DNA of 64,000 nucleotides from Pseudomonadota bacterium. Its GTDB lineage: Bacteria; Desulfobacterota; Binatia; Binatales; Binataceae. A model generated the notes under the pieces. The model searched no databases. It saw only the letters and a list, made by a program, of their open reading frames with translations, and was not told the DNA's origin. The stretch lies in NCBI GenBank assembly GCA_021325355.1, contig JAJPHI010000009.1, positions 124,001-188,000 on the forward strand. The letters are read 5' to 3'. Made by a program: the position numbers and the translations under genes. This document shows positions 42,578-50,228 of the stretch, one piece after another (position 1 is the stretch's first letter; each line of letters begins with the position of its first letter).

Positions 42578-42613
42578 ACGACGCCCCGCCGCTTCCGCGC
42601 GGCGGGGCGTCGT
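42578..42613 (-). terminator. 15-bp perfect hairpin after the OmpA lipoprotein gene
   Basis: Stem 42578-42592 with 42599-42613 (15 of 15 pairs, GC-rich), 6-base loop, 11 bases beyond the ompA stop on the minus strand. Only two T follow. Either a U-poor terminator or an RNA-stabilising 3' hairpin. Confidence 0.7.
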
Positions 42614-42624
42614 CTGTTCAACCG

Positions 42625-43296
42625 CTATTGAACCGGAACCAGTTCGACGCGCCGGTTCTGCGCGCGACCCTCCGCCGTCTTGTTGGTGGCGACGAAGTCG
42701 GTCTTGCCGAAGCCCTGCGGTATCAACTGGTCGGCCGGGATGCCCTTGCCTTCCAGGTAGTTGGCCACCGCTTCGGCGCGCTTCTGCGACAACTTCAGGT
42801 TGTAAGGTACCGTACCGATAGCGTCGCAGTAGCCGTTGACGTCGACCTTGACGTTGGGATTCGCCTTCAAGGTGTCGGCAGCCTCATCGAGCACCGGCTT
42901 ATCGACGTCACGAATGAAGTACTTGTCGAAGTCGAAATGGACCCCGCGCAGAACGATCTTCTGCGGTGCCGGCGGAGGCGGCGGCGGAGGTGGAGGCGGC
43001 GGCGGTGCCGGGGTTGCTTCCGGAGTGGGCGACGGCGCCATCGCACAGCCGACGGCTCCGCCTAAGAGTGCGCCTACCCCAACACCGAGCGGAACCCCGA
43101 TCGCATAGTTGCGCGACTTGTTGCCGGCTTGATCGGCCACGAGAGCGCCCGTACCGCCACCCAGGAGCGCTCCGGAGGCGGCGCCGATGAGACAGTACTG
43201 CTTCTGCTCCGGCGACATCGAATTCCACCAGGAACACCCGCCCAGCAGTGAGAGTGCTCCCAGCCACGTCAAGCCCAGACCCAATTTTCTGCGCAT
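42625..43296 (-). CDS. OmpA-family peptidoglycan-binding lipoprotein
   Basis: 223 residues. Signal peptide with lipobox ALSLLGGC (lipid on Cys21); then a glycine-zipper region (about 35-90; GAASGALLGGGTGAL, GVPLGVGVGALLGGAVG) that probably inserts in the outer membrane; a run of 12 prolines (about 98-110); and an OmpA-like C-terminal domain (115-220) with VHFDFDKYFIRD, VDVNGYCDAIG and LSQKRAEAVANYL. It tethers the outer membrane to peptidoglycan. ATG 43296 is preceded by an A/G-rich ribosome site. A promoter-like TTGCAA/TATATT pair lies about 180 bases upstream; a strong hairpin follows the stop. Confidence 0.9.
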   Translation of the reverse strand: MRRKLGLGLTWLGALSLLGGCSWWNSMSPEQKQYCLIGAASGALLGGGTGALVADQAGNKSRNYAIGVPLGVGVGALLGGAVGCAMAPSPTPEATPAPPPPPPPPPPPPAPQKIVLRGVHFDFDKYFIRDVDKPVLDEAADTLKANPNVKVDVNGYCDAIGTVPYNLKLSQKRAEAVANYLEGKGIPADQLIPQGFGKTDFVATNKTAEGRAQNRRVELVPVQ

Positions 43297-43299
43297 CAA

Positions 43300-43661
43300 G
43301 CTTCCCCTTCCCTCTCCACGGCAACTTTTGCATTTGCCGGGTTCGTGTATCTACGGCGTCCAACCAGACTCCGTGATCGCCAGATCCACGGGTCGACCGC
43401 AATCACGACGCTTTGATTCGGGGTGCAGGCTGTGACCACCTCAACCGCATCCCGCATCGCGCCAGCCCGCGACGAAATATACTGTTAACTTGACTACCCT
43501 TGCAACCGCATGTACGCGCCTCGGCGATGGTGGTTACGGAGGCTGATACGCCTTAGCGCGCCTCGGGACACCGAATGGGTCAGCCTTGCCATCCTGCACC
43601 GTCTTATGCGGAAATTGGTCTCTGCTCAAGTAGGACGGTCTGTTAGGCTTTACGCCACTTT
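43300..43661. other. Divergent intergenic region between ompA and the antiporter gene
   Basis: About 360 bp with no gene I can support. The middle (about 43470-43520) is AT-richer and holds promoter-like elements on both strands. The stretch 43300-43470 would be the long 5' leader of ompA; 43520-43661 that of the antiporter. No riboswitch fold or strong hairpin was evident. Confidence 0.5.
43476..43505 (-). promoter_or_regulatory. Candidate promoter of the OmpA lipoprotein gene
   Basis: On the minus strand: TTGCAA (43505-43500), 18-bp spacer, TATATT (43481-43476). It predicts a leader of about 170 bases. A GTTAAC and GACTACCCT within the spacer recur upstream of the DUF1302 gene. On the plus strand, TTGACT at 43490-43495 could serve the antiporter gene. 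Confidence 0.5.
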
Positions 43662-45911
43662 ATGAGCAACTCCGCGGGTGCATCGAGAGTCGCAGCGTTT
43701 TCGCTGTATGCGGCCACGATCGTGGTGGTGATAGTGGCTTTCCTGGTTATCCGCTCCTGGGGCGATGGGCTCGCCGCGCCGGCGACTGCGGGCGTCGTCA
43801 GCGGAAAGTCCGCGCAGGCCCACGCGAGCGATTTGCTGCATGTGCTGCTGGCGCTGGCCGCGGTGGTCGGGATGGCCCGGGCGCTCGGCACTCTCTGCCG
43901 CAATCTGAATCAGCCGCCGGTGATCGGCGAGATCATCGCCGGCATCCTGCTCGGCCCATCGTTGCTGGGGCACTTCGCGCCGCAGGCCTCGGCCTTTTTG
44001 TTTCCGGCTACGGTGCCGCCGGCCCTCAATGTCATTTCGCAGGTCGGTGTCATCCTTTTCATGTTTCTCGTCGGCGTCGAACTCGATCTCGGCCTGCTGC
44101 GCAAACAAGGCCATTCGACCATCGCGATTTCGCATGCGAGCATCCTGACGCCATTCATTCTTGGCGCCGCGCTGGCGTTGCTGCTGTATCCGCGGTTGTC
44201 GTCGAGTGACGTGACTTTCACGAACTTTGCCCTGTTTCTCGGCGTCTCGATGTCGGTCACGGCGTTTCCGGTGCTGGCGCGTATCCTGACCGATCGCCGG
44301 ATAAGCCGCACCCGAATGGGAGTGCTGGCGCTCACCTGCGCGGCCGTCGATGACGTAACGGCGTGGTGTCTCCTTGCGTTCGTCGTTGGCGTCGCCCGCG
44401 CCGAGGGTGTGGGCGTCCTGCGGACCGCCATTTTTGCCGTGGCCTATATCGTCATGATGCTCGTGGCGATCCGCCCGCTGATGGTGCGGCTGACGCGCGT
44501 GTACGGCAACAAAGGCCGGCTGACGCAGGGGCTGATGGCGACGATCTTCGTCCTGCTGCTGCTTTCCGCCTCGGCGACCGAGATTATCGGCATCCACGCA
44601 ATCTTCGGCGCCTTCGCGCTCGGCGCCATGATTCCGCACGACAGCGGGATGGCCCGCGAGCTGACCGATCGGCTGGAAGACCTTGTCGTTTCGCTGCTGC
44701 TGCCGGCGTTCTTCGCCTTCACCGGCCTGCGCACCCAGATCGGCCTGCTCAACAACTTCAGTCAGTGGGAGTTGTGCGCGCTTATCATCCTGGTCGCCTC
44801 GCTCGGCAAGTTCGGCGGCAGCCTGGTTGCGGCACGCATCACCGGCCTCGGATGGCGCGATGGTTCGGCGCTCGGCGTGCTGATGAACACGCGCGGTTTG
44901 ATGGAGCTGATCGTGCTGAATATCGGCTTCGAGATGCGGATCATTTCGCCCACCTTGTTTGCGATGATGGTCATCATGGCCCTCGTCACGACGCTGGCGA
45001 CGACGCCGATACTGCATATGATCGTCGGTGACGAAGCAGATGAACGGCTGCAGGCGCAACCCTCGCCGGCGCCGAGCGCCGAAGGGCGCGGCTTCCTGGT
45101 GCCGGTTGCCAATCCGGCGGGAGTCGCGCGCCTGATCAATTTCGCTCTCGCTGCGACCCCGTCCGGCGCGCCGCCGCCGCGCGTCCTGGCGCTAGTGCGG
45201 CGTCCTGCCGGCGGCGTCCGCGCCGACTACGGCGACGGTCAACGAGCGCCACGTTCAGCGGCTCTCACGACGGCGCTCGAGCTCGCATGGGAGAAGAACA
45301 GCGTCATCACCCCGCAGGCGGTATGGAGCGACGATCCGGCGGCCGACCTCGTGCGTATTGCGGCAGAAGCGCGCGTGGGTTGGGTGCTCCTCGGACCCCA
45401 TCAGCCGATCTTCGGCGAAGATTTCAAGGGCGGGCTGGTGCGCACGGTGCTCGAACGCACGCGCGAGTTGCCGTTGAACGTCGCCGTGGCGCATCGCGCG
45501 ATGGACGATCACTTTGCCGATGTTGTCGTGATTGCCGACGACGGCCCCGATGGTCACGCAGCGCTGGAGCTCGGCACGCGGATTGTGCAGCAGCGCGACG
45601 CCGAACTTCACGTCGTCATCATTACCTGGAATGGCGGACAGGCCGGGATGAGGCTTAACAGCGCGCTGGCGGAAGCGGCGCGAGTCGCCGGCCGCCGGCT
45701 CCATACTGAAGTAATCGATTCGCCGGCGCCCCAGGCGATCCTGGAACGCATCGCGGATGGCCTCGCGATCGTCGCGACCAGCGTCGACGATCGGCTGGCT
45801 CGCTTTGGTCGTCGTCTCTCGGGTCGCGCGGCGATGGTGCTGGTGCAGGGTTCGCGACTTGCCCCGCCACTCACCGCGGCGGCGCGCGATCCACGCTCGG
45901 CGGCATCATAG
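43662..45911 (+). CDS. CPA2 cation:proton antiporter with C-terminal USP-like domains
   Basis: 749-residue integral membrane protein. Residues about 12-32 form a first helix; a Na+/H+ exchanger module of about 12 helices runs from about 60 to 445 (QPPVIGEIIAGILLGPSLLG, VSMSVTAFPVLARIL, LTCAAVDDVTAWCLLAF with the paired Asp). The 300-residue cytosolic C-terminus has two universal-stress-protein-like halves (LDRP-less; VVVIADDGPDGHAAL). KefB/CPA2 members exchange K+ or Na+ for protons. There is no TrkA-N domain, so control by NAD or glutathione is not predicted. First gene of a plus-strand run. Confidence 0.88.
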   Translation: MSNSAGASRVAAFSLYAATIVVVIVAFLVIRSWGDGLAAPATAGVVSGKSAQAHASDLLHVLLALAAVVGMARALGTLCRNLNQPPVIGEIIAGILLGPSLLGHFAPQASAFLFPATVPPALNVISQVGVILFMFLVGVELDLGLLRKQGHSTIAISHASILTPFILGAALALLLYPRLSSSDVTFTNFALFLGVSMSVTAFPVLARILTDRRISRTRMGVLALTCAAVDDVTAWCLLAFVVGVARAEGVGVLRTAIFAVAYIVMMLVAIRPLMVRLTRVYGNKGRLTQGLMATIFVLLLLSASATEIIGIHAIFGAFALGAMIPHDSGMARELTDRLEDLVVSLLLPAFFAFTGLRTQIGLLNNFSQWELCALIILVASLGKFGGSLVAARITGLGWRDGSALGVLMNTRGLMELIVLNIGFEMRIISPTLFAMMVIMALVTTLATTPILHMIVGDEADERLQAQPSPAPSAEGRGFLVPVANPAGVARLINFALAATPSGAPPPRVLALVRRPAGGVRADYGDGQRAPRSAALTTALELAWEKNSVITPQAVWSDDPAADLVRIAAEARVGWVLLGPHQPIFGEDFKGGLVRTVLERTRELPLNVAVAHRAMDDHFADVVVIADDGPDGHAALELGTRIVQQRDAELHVVIITWNGGQAGMRLNSALAEAARVAGRRLHTEVIDSPAPQAILERIADGLAIVATSVDDRLARFGRRLSGRAAMVLVQGSRLAPPLTAAARDPRSAAS

Positions 45912-45984
45912 GGTCATCGTGGCAAGGCCCGGTGTGACCATTCCGACGCCCAGCGCCGGCAAATCCAGTAAATCCTGACGCACG

Positions 45985-46800
45985 ATGCCGCCTCATGATG
46001 TTAGTATCGCGCTGCTGACCGATTTCGGTTATCGCGATCATTACGTCGGCGTGATGAAGGGTGTCATCACATCGATCGCCCCACGTTGCCGCATCATCGA
46101 TATCACGCATGGCATCCCGCCCCAGCAGATCGCGGCCGGGGCGCTCGCGCTGGCGCAAAGCTGGCGGTTCTTTCCGGCCGAGACGATCTTCGTCGCGGTC
46201 GTCGATCCCGGGGTCGGCAGCGCCCGACTGCCGATTGCGATTACGACGAAGGCAGGCGCGCGGCTGATCGGTCCGGATAACGGCCTGCTTTCGCCTGTGG
46301 CTGACGCGGCGGGGATCAAAACGATCGTCAGGCTTGAAAATCCGCGTTATCGCCTCGCCGCGACCAGCTCGACTTTTCACGGCCGGGATATTTTCGCGCC
46401 CGCGGCCGCATGGCTCGCTCGCGGGATCCGACTGCGATCGCTCGGCCCCGAGCTCGCTTCGATGGTGCGAATCGACCTTGACGGGAAGGTGCGCGAAGGC
46501 GCGCGGCAACTCCGCGGTGAAGTCATTTATATCGATACTTTCGGCAATCTCGTAACCAACCTGACGCGGGGCCGCGTGATGGATTTTGCTGAGCGATGCG
46601 GACGCGGTAGGCTCTTGGTGGATATCGGCGGCTCGCGTCGGATCGGTTTGCGGAAAACCTATGCCGATGTGGCGGTTGGCGCGCCAGTTGCTGTGTTCGG
46701 TAGTTTTGAAACGTTGGAGATCGCGATTCGCGACGGCAGCGCCGCAGCGCGGTTCAAACGTGGCGTGGGCAGCCCGGTAGTCTTGAAAACGGAAGATTGA
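45985..46800 (+). CDS. SAM hydroxide adenosyltransferase (DUF62 family)
   Basis: 271-residue relative of fluorinases. Members of this group hydrolyse S-adenosylmethionine to adenosine and methionine. Family motifs in order: LLTDFGYRDHYVGVMKG, IDITHGIPP, VAVVDPGVGSARLP, IGPDNGLLSPV, STFHGRDIFAPAAAWLA, YIDTFGNLVTNL and late VFGSFETLEIAIRDGSAA. The FHGRD triad region supports the hydroxide-type rather than halogenase activity. The next gene overlaps or nearly overlaps its stop, so the two are coupled. Biological role of the family is unclear. Confidence 0.9.
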   Translation: MPPHDVSIALLTDFGYRDHYVGVMKGVITSIAPRCRIIDITHGIPPQQIAAGALALAQSWRFFPAETIFVAVVDPGVGSARLPIAITTKAGARLIGPDNGLLSPVADAAGIKTIVRLENPRYRLAATSSTFHGRDIFAPAAAWLARGIRLRSLGPELASMVRIDLDGKVREGARQLRGEVIYIDTFGNLVTNLTRGRVMDFAERCGRGRLLVDIGGSRRIGLRKTYADVAVGAPVAVFGSFETLEIAIRDGSAAARFKRGVGSPVVLKTED

Positions 46801-46808
46801 AGATTTCG

Positions 46809-47918
46809 ATGGAACCCAGCAGCGCGCGCTCCGCGACCTCGCCGGTCGTTACCGAAATCCCCCGCTTCGACGGCGTCGCGCCGATTCCGGAGATGGAGCC
46901 GGCGCCACGGCGCGAGGGGCGGCGTTTCCCGATCGTCAACGTCGTCCTGTTCCTCCTGACCCTGTTCGCCACCACGATGGCGGGTGCGCTGGCCAACGGC
47001 GCCGAGGTTTCGCTGTGGCAACCAGCATCGCTGGTCAATCTAGTCGCCGGCCTCTCCTTTTCCCTTCCCTTGATGGCAATCCTGCTGGCTCACGAGATGG
47101 GCCACTATCTCACCTCGCGTCATCACGGCGTCAACGCGACCCTGCCCTTTTTTATTCCGGGACCCTGGATGGTGCCGTTGCCGGGCACCTTGGGCGCCTT
47201 TATCCGGATGAAGTCGCTGCCGCGCAGCCGGCGCGCAATGTTCGATATCGGCGCCGCCGGACCGTGGGCGGGGTTTATAGTCGCCCTGATTGCGACCGCG
47301 ATCGGCCTGCGGATGTCGCAGGTGTCGCCGCTCGATCCGTCGCAGGGAGGTATCGACTTCGGCAATTCGATCATCTTCTGGGTGTTGTCGCGCGTCCTTT
47401 TGGGCGTTAATCCCAATACGGTTGAAATCAGCCTGCATCCGCTCGCCCTCGCCGGATGGTACGGGATCTTTGTTACGACCCTGAACCTGCTGCCGGTCGG
47501 CCAGCTCGACGGTGGCCACGTCGCCTATGCGCTGTTTGGCCCGCGCGGCCATCGTCTTGTTTCACGTCTGGCCTGGCTGGGATGCCTCGGGCTCGCGGTG
47601 GTGCCGCTGGTGCTTGGCTTCGAGTTCTGGCCGGGCTGGTTCCTATGGTTTCTGATCGTCATCGCGCTCGGCCTTGGCCATCCGTCGACCGGCGATATCG
47701 AGACTCCCCTCCGCGGCCCGCGCCGTCTTGCCGCTTGGGCGACGGTCGGGCTCTTCATTATAACCTTCGTGCCGGTGCCGCTTTCGATCGTGACGCCCAA
47801 GGCGCCCGTCGTGATCCCGCCCAGTGAGGGCCCGCGCTACAGCGTGATGTATCGCGTCGCAAGCAGCGGCGCATGGCGGCCGCATGCCGCGCTTCCTTAT
47901 AGTAATCTCATAAGATAG
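46809..47918 (+). CDS. Site-2 protease-family (M50) intramembrane metalloprotease
   Basis: 369 residues, about seven membrane helices. Zinc motif AHEMGHYL (HExxH) in the second helix region and the third ligand in LNLLPVGQLDGGHVAY. Between them, FFIPGPWMVPLPGTLGAFIR resembles the EGY/slr-type group of site-2 proteases rather than RseP, and no PDZ domain is present. It may process a membrane-bound regulator or remodel membrane proteins. A Pro/Glu-rich cytosolic N-terminus (1-40) precedes the first helix. ATG 46809 is chosen; TTG 46797 overlaps the upstream stop. Confidence 0.85.
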   Translation: MEPSSARSATSPVVTEIPRFDGVAPIPEMEPAPRREGRRFPIVNVVLFLLTLFATTMAGALANGAEVSLWQPASLVNLVAGLSFSLPLMAILLAHEMGHYLTSRHHGVNATLPFFIPGPWMVPLPGTLGAFIRMKSLPRSRRAMFDIGAAGPWAGFIVALIATAIGLRMSQVSPLDPSQGGIDFGNSIIFWVLSRVLLGVNPNTVEISLHPLALAGWYGIFVTTLNLLPVGQLDGGHVAYALFGPRGHRLVSRLAWLGCLGLAVVPLVLGFEFWPGWFLWFLIVIALGLGHPSTGDIETPLRGPRRLAAWATVGLFIITFVPVPLSIVTPKAPVVIPPSEGPRYSVMYRVASSGAWRPHAALPYSNLIR

Positions 47919-47968
47919 GTTCATACTGCGTCGCGCTTGCGGGACGAATCCATCGAGGAGACTGTGCG

Positions 47969-49270
47969 ATGAAATTCACGTGGTTTCATCTGATGCCCTA
48001 TCGCTATCTGCCTGAGGATTTCACCACCAGGTATCGCAGCGTGTGGGTGGATATTCCGCGCGATCTATATGATCCGAAAGTCGGCCATCGCCTGTACAAC
48101 GACTACCTCGATCAGCTTGAGTTTGCCGATCAGATGGGTTTCGACGGGCTCGGCGTCAACGAGCATCATCAGAATGCCTACGGCCTGATGCCCTCGCCGA
48201 ATATCATGGGCGCCGCGCTGGCGCGCCGCACACGCAAGGCCAACCTGGTGATCCTCGGCAACTCCATCGCGCTGTATAACCCGCCGGTGCGTGTCGCCGA
48301 GGAATTCGCGATGCTCGACGTGCTGAGCGGCGGGCGGCTGGTCGCCGGCTTCCCGGTCGGCACCTCGATGGACACCAACTTCTGCTATGGCGAAGTGCCG
48401 GCGACGCTGCGCGAGAAGTATCGCGAGGCCCACGACCTCATCCTCAAAGCATGGAGCGAGAAGGAGATGTTCGCGTGGAACGGCAAGTTCACCAAGCTGC
48501 GCTACGTGAACCTGTGGCCGAAGCCGCTGCAGCAGCCGCGACCGCCGATTTGGATTCCCGGCGGCGGCTCGATTGAAACCTGGGATTTTTGCGCCGAGTT
48601 CGGCCATCAATACAGCTTCCTTTCGTACTTCGGCTATATCGCGGCCAAGAAGGTTGCCGACGGCTACTGGAACGTGATGGCCAAAAAGAACAAGCCGCTC
48701 AATCCCTATGCGATGGGCTTCGCGCAGGCCGTAATGGTCGCCGAGACCGACGAGCAGGCCGAACGCGACTACGCCGAACATATGGATTATTTCTACAACC
48801 GCTGCCTGCACGTCTATCAGGGCTTCGCCGACGCGCCCGGCTATCGCACCGAAAGCACGATTCGCGCGGGCTTCCTCGCCCAGGTCGGCCGCGCCGCGGC
48901 GCTGCGGCGCGAAGGACTGAAGTGGAAGGACTTCATCCGCGAGGGTTATATCATCGCCGGCTCGCCGAAGACCGTCCGCGAGCGGCTGCGCGAAGCGATG
49001 AAGAGCCTCAACTGCGGCCATCTGATGATCCTGCAGCAGCTTGGCTCAATGCCGCCCGAACTGGTGCGCAAGAATACCGAGATCTTCGCGACCGAGTGTA
49101 TGCCGTATCTGCGCGATCTCTGGAGCGACTGGGAAGACCATTGGTCGCCGCGCCCGCTGCCCGAAGCGGAACGCGCGATGCCCGCCCAGCTTAATCTCAA
49201 TTTCCCGCGCGCCACGAACGGTAACGCGGTCCACGCCGGCAACGGCGAGGCGCGCGCCGCAGCAAAGTGA
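47969..49270 (+). CDS. Luciferase-like (LLM class) flavin-dependent oxidoreductase
   Basis: 433-residue LLM-family monooxygenase, longer than the F420-type protein earlier in the window. Seen: MKFTWFHLMPYRYLP start, FDGLGVNEHHQNAYGLMPSPN, ARRTRKANLVILGNSIALYNPPVRVAEEFAMLDVLSGGR and GGGSIETWDFC. The NEHH motif is common in FMNH2-dependent monooxygenases. The C-terminal tail (about 395-433) is low-complexity. GGAG precedes the ATG by 7-8 bases. The alpha/beta hydrolase gene begins 17 bp downstream, so the two likely act in one catabolic path. Confidence 0.87.
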   Translation: MKFTWFHLMPYRYLPEDFTTRYRSVWVDIPRDLYDPKVGHRLYNDYLDQLEFADQMGFDGLGVNEHHQNAYGLMPSPNIMGAALARRTRKANLVILGNSIALYNPPVRVAEEFAMLDVLSGGRLVAGFPVGTSMDTNFCYGEVPATLREKYREAHDLILKAWSEKEMFAWNGKFTKLRYVNLWPKPLQQPRPPIWIPGGGSIETWDFCAEFGHQYSFLSYFGYIAAKKVADGYWNVMAKKNKPLNPYAMGFAQAVMVAETDEQAERDYAEHMDYFYNRCLHVYQGFADAPGYRTESTIRAGFLAQVGRAAALRREGLKWKDFIREGYIIAGSPKTVRERLREAMKSLNCGHLMILQQLGSMPPELVRKNTEIFATECMPYLRDLWSDWEDHWSPRPLPEAERAMPAQLNLNFPRATNGNAVHAGNGEARAAAK

Positions 49271-49287
49271 GCACGACGGAGTAACGC

Positions 49288-50070
49288 ATGAAAGAGCTAC
49301 GACGCATCGGGGGTGGCCGTTTCACGATCGAGACCCACATGTTCGGGACCGGCGAACCGCTGCTTTTCCTGCACGGGGCGGGCGGCCTGCTCGGGGTCGA
49401 TCCGTTTCTGGAGGACCTCGGGCACAACTTCAAAGTGATCGCGCCGCACCTGCCGGGATTCGGGGAATCCACCGGCGGCGAGCATATCGAGGACATTTTC
49501 GATGTCGTCCTCTGCTACCATCAGTTGCTCGACGAACTGGGGATTGCGAGCGCGCACGTGATGGGTCATTCGCTCGGTGGAATGCTCGCGGCAGAGTTTG
49601 CCGCCCTCGACGTGCATCGCGTGAAAAAGCTCGTCCTCGTCACCCCTGCCGGTTTCTGGCTCGATGAGCATCCGATACCGGATGTCTTCGCGATGGAGCT
49701 GCCGGACCTGGCGGCCCATCTGTTCCACGATCCGCAGTCACCGATCGCGCAGATGTTCACCACCGTCCCCGAGGATATGAAGGTGCTCGAGGATATGTAC
49801 GTCGAGCGGGTCAAGCGCTTTACGCAGGCCAGCAAGTTCCTGTGGCCGATACCCGATCGCGGTCTTAAGAAGCGCGCCTGGCGCATCCAGGCTCCGACTC
49901 TGATCCTGATGGGCGAGTCGGACAAGCTGATACCGCCCGTGTATGCAAACGAGTTCACGAGCCGGATCAAAAAGTCGAGCGCGGTGACGTTGAAGGAAGT
50001 CGGGCACATGCCGATGTACGAAAGGCCCGACGAGTTCGTCAGAACGGTACGGGAATTTCTGCAGGGTTAG
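49288..50070 (+). CDS. Alpha/beta hydrolase
   Basis: 260-residue alpha/beta hydrolase similar to meta-cleavage-product hydrolases and haloalkane/epoxide-type enzymes. LFLHGAGGLLG forms the oxyanion loop, the nucleophile Ser95 lies in VMGHSLGGMLA, the acid in MGESDKLIPP and the His in VGHMPMYERPDEF. A Ser nucleophile rules out dehalogenase and epoxide hydrolase (Asp). It follows the LLM monooxygenase by 17 bp and is followed by a cluster of hairpins. A link with the extradiol dioxygenase 8 kb away is possible but unproven. Confidence 0.85.
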   Translation: MKELRRIGGGRFTIETHMFGTGEPLLFLHGAGGLLGVDPFLEDLGHNFKVIAPHLPGFGESTGGEHIEDIFDVVLCYHQLLDELGIASAHVMGHSLGGMLAAEFAALDVHRVKKLVLVTPAGFWLDEHPIPDVFAMELPDLAAHLFHDPQSPIAQMFTTVPEDMKVLEDMYVERVKRFTQASKFLWPIPDRGLKKRAWRIQAPTLILMGESDKLIPPVYANEFTSRIKKSSAVTLKEVGHMPMYERPDEFVRTVREFLQG

Positions 50071-50083
50071 CGCTTTCCGGGCG

Positions 50084-50220
50084 GCCGCTTCCCACCGCGG
50101 AAGCGGCGGGGCCCGGATCGCCAGGACGACGCAGGAGCGGCGGGCGCCCCAAGGCGCCCGCCGCTCCTGCTCTTTCTTCTCGTCGCCGATGATGGAAGCG
50201 GCGGATGCCGCTTCCATCAT
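50084..50220. terminator. Cluster of three perfect hairpins between convergent genes
   Basis: Hairpin 1: 50084-50092 with 50099-50107 (9 bp). Hairpin 2: 50131-50148 with 50153-50170, 18 bp without a mismatch, loop CCAA, then TCTTTCTTCT. Hairpin 3: 50189-50202 with 50207-50220, 14 bp perfect, loop GGAT. Hairpins 1 and 3 share the arm GGAAGCGG. Hairpin 2 with its T-rich tail is a good terminator for the plus-strand hydrolase; hairpin 3 ends the DUF1302 gene on the minus strand. Confidence 0.8.
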
Positions 50221-50228
50221 TGCTTTCT

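Noticed and set aside
43650-45059. Open frame of 469 codons opposite the CPA2 antiporter
   Set aside because: Hydrophilic shadow of hydrophobic codons; the plus-strand antiporter is unmistakable.
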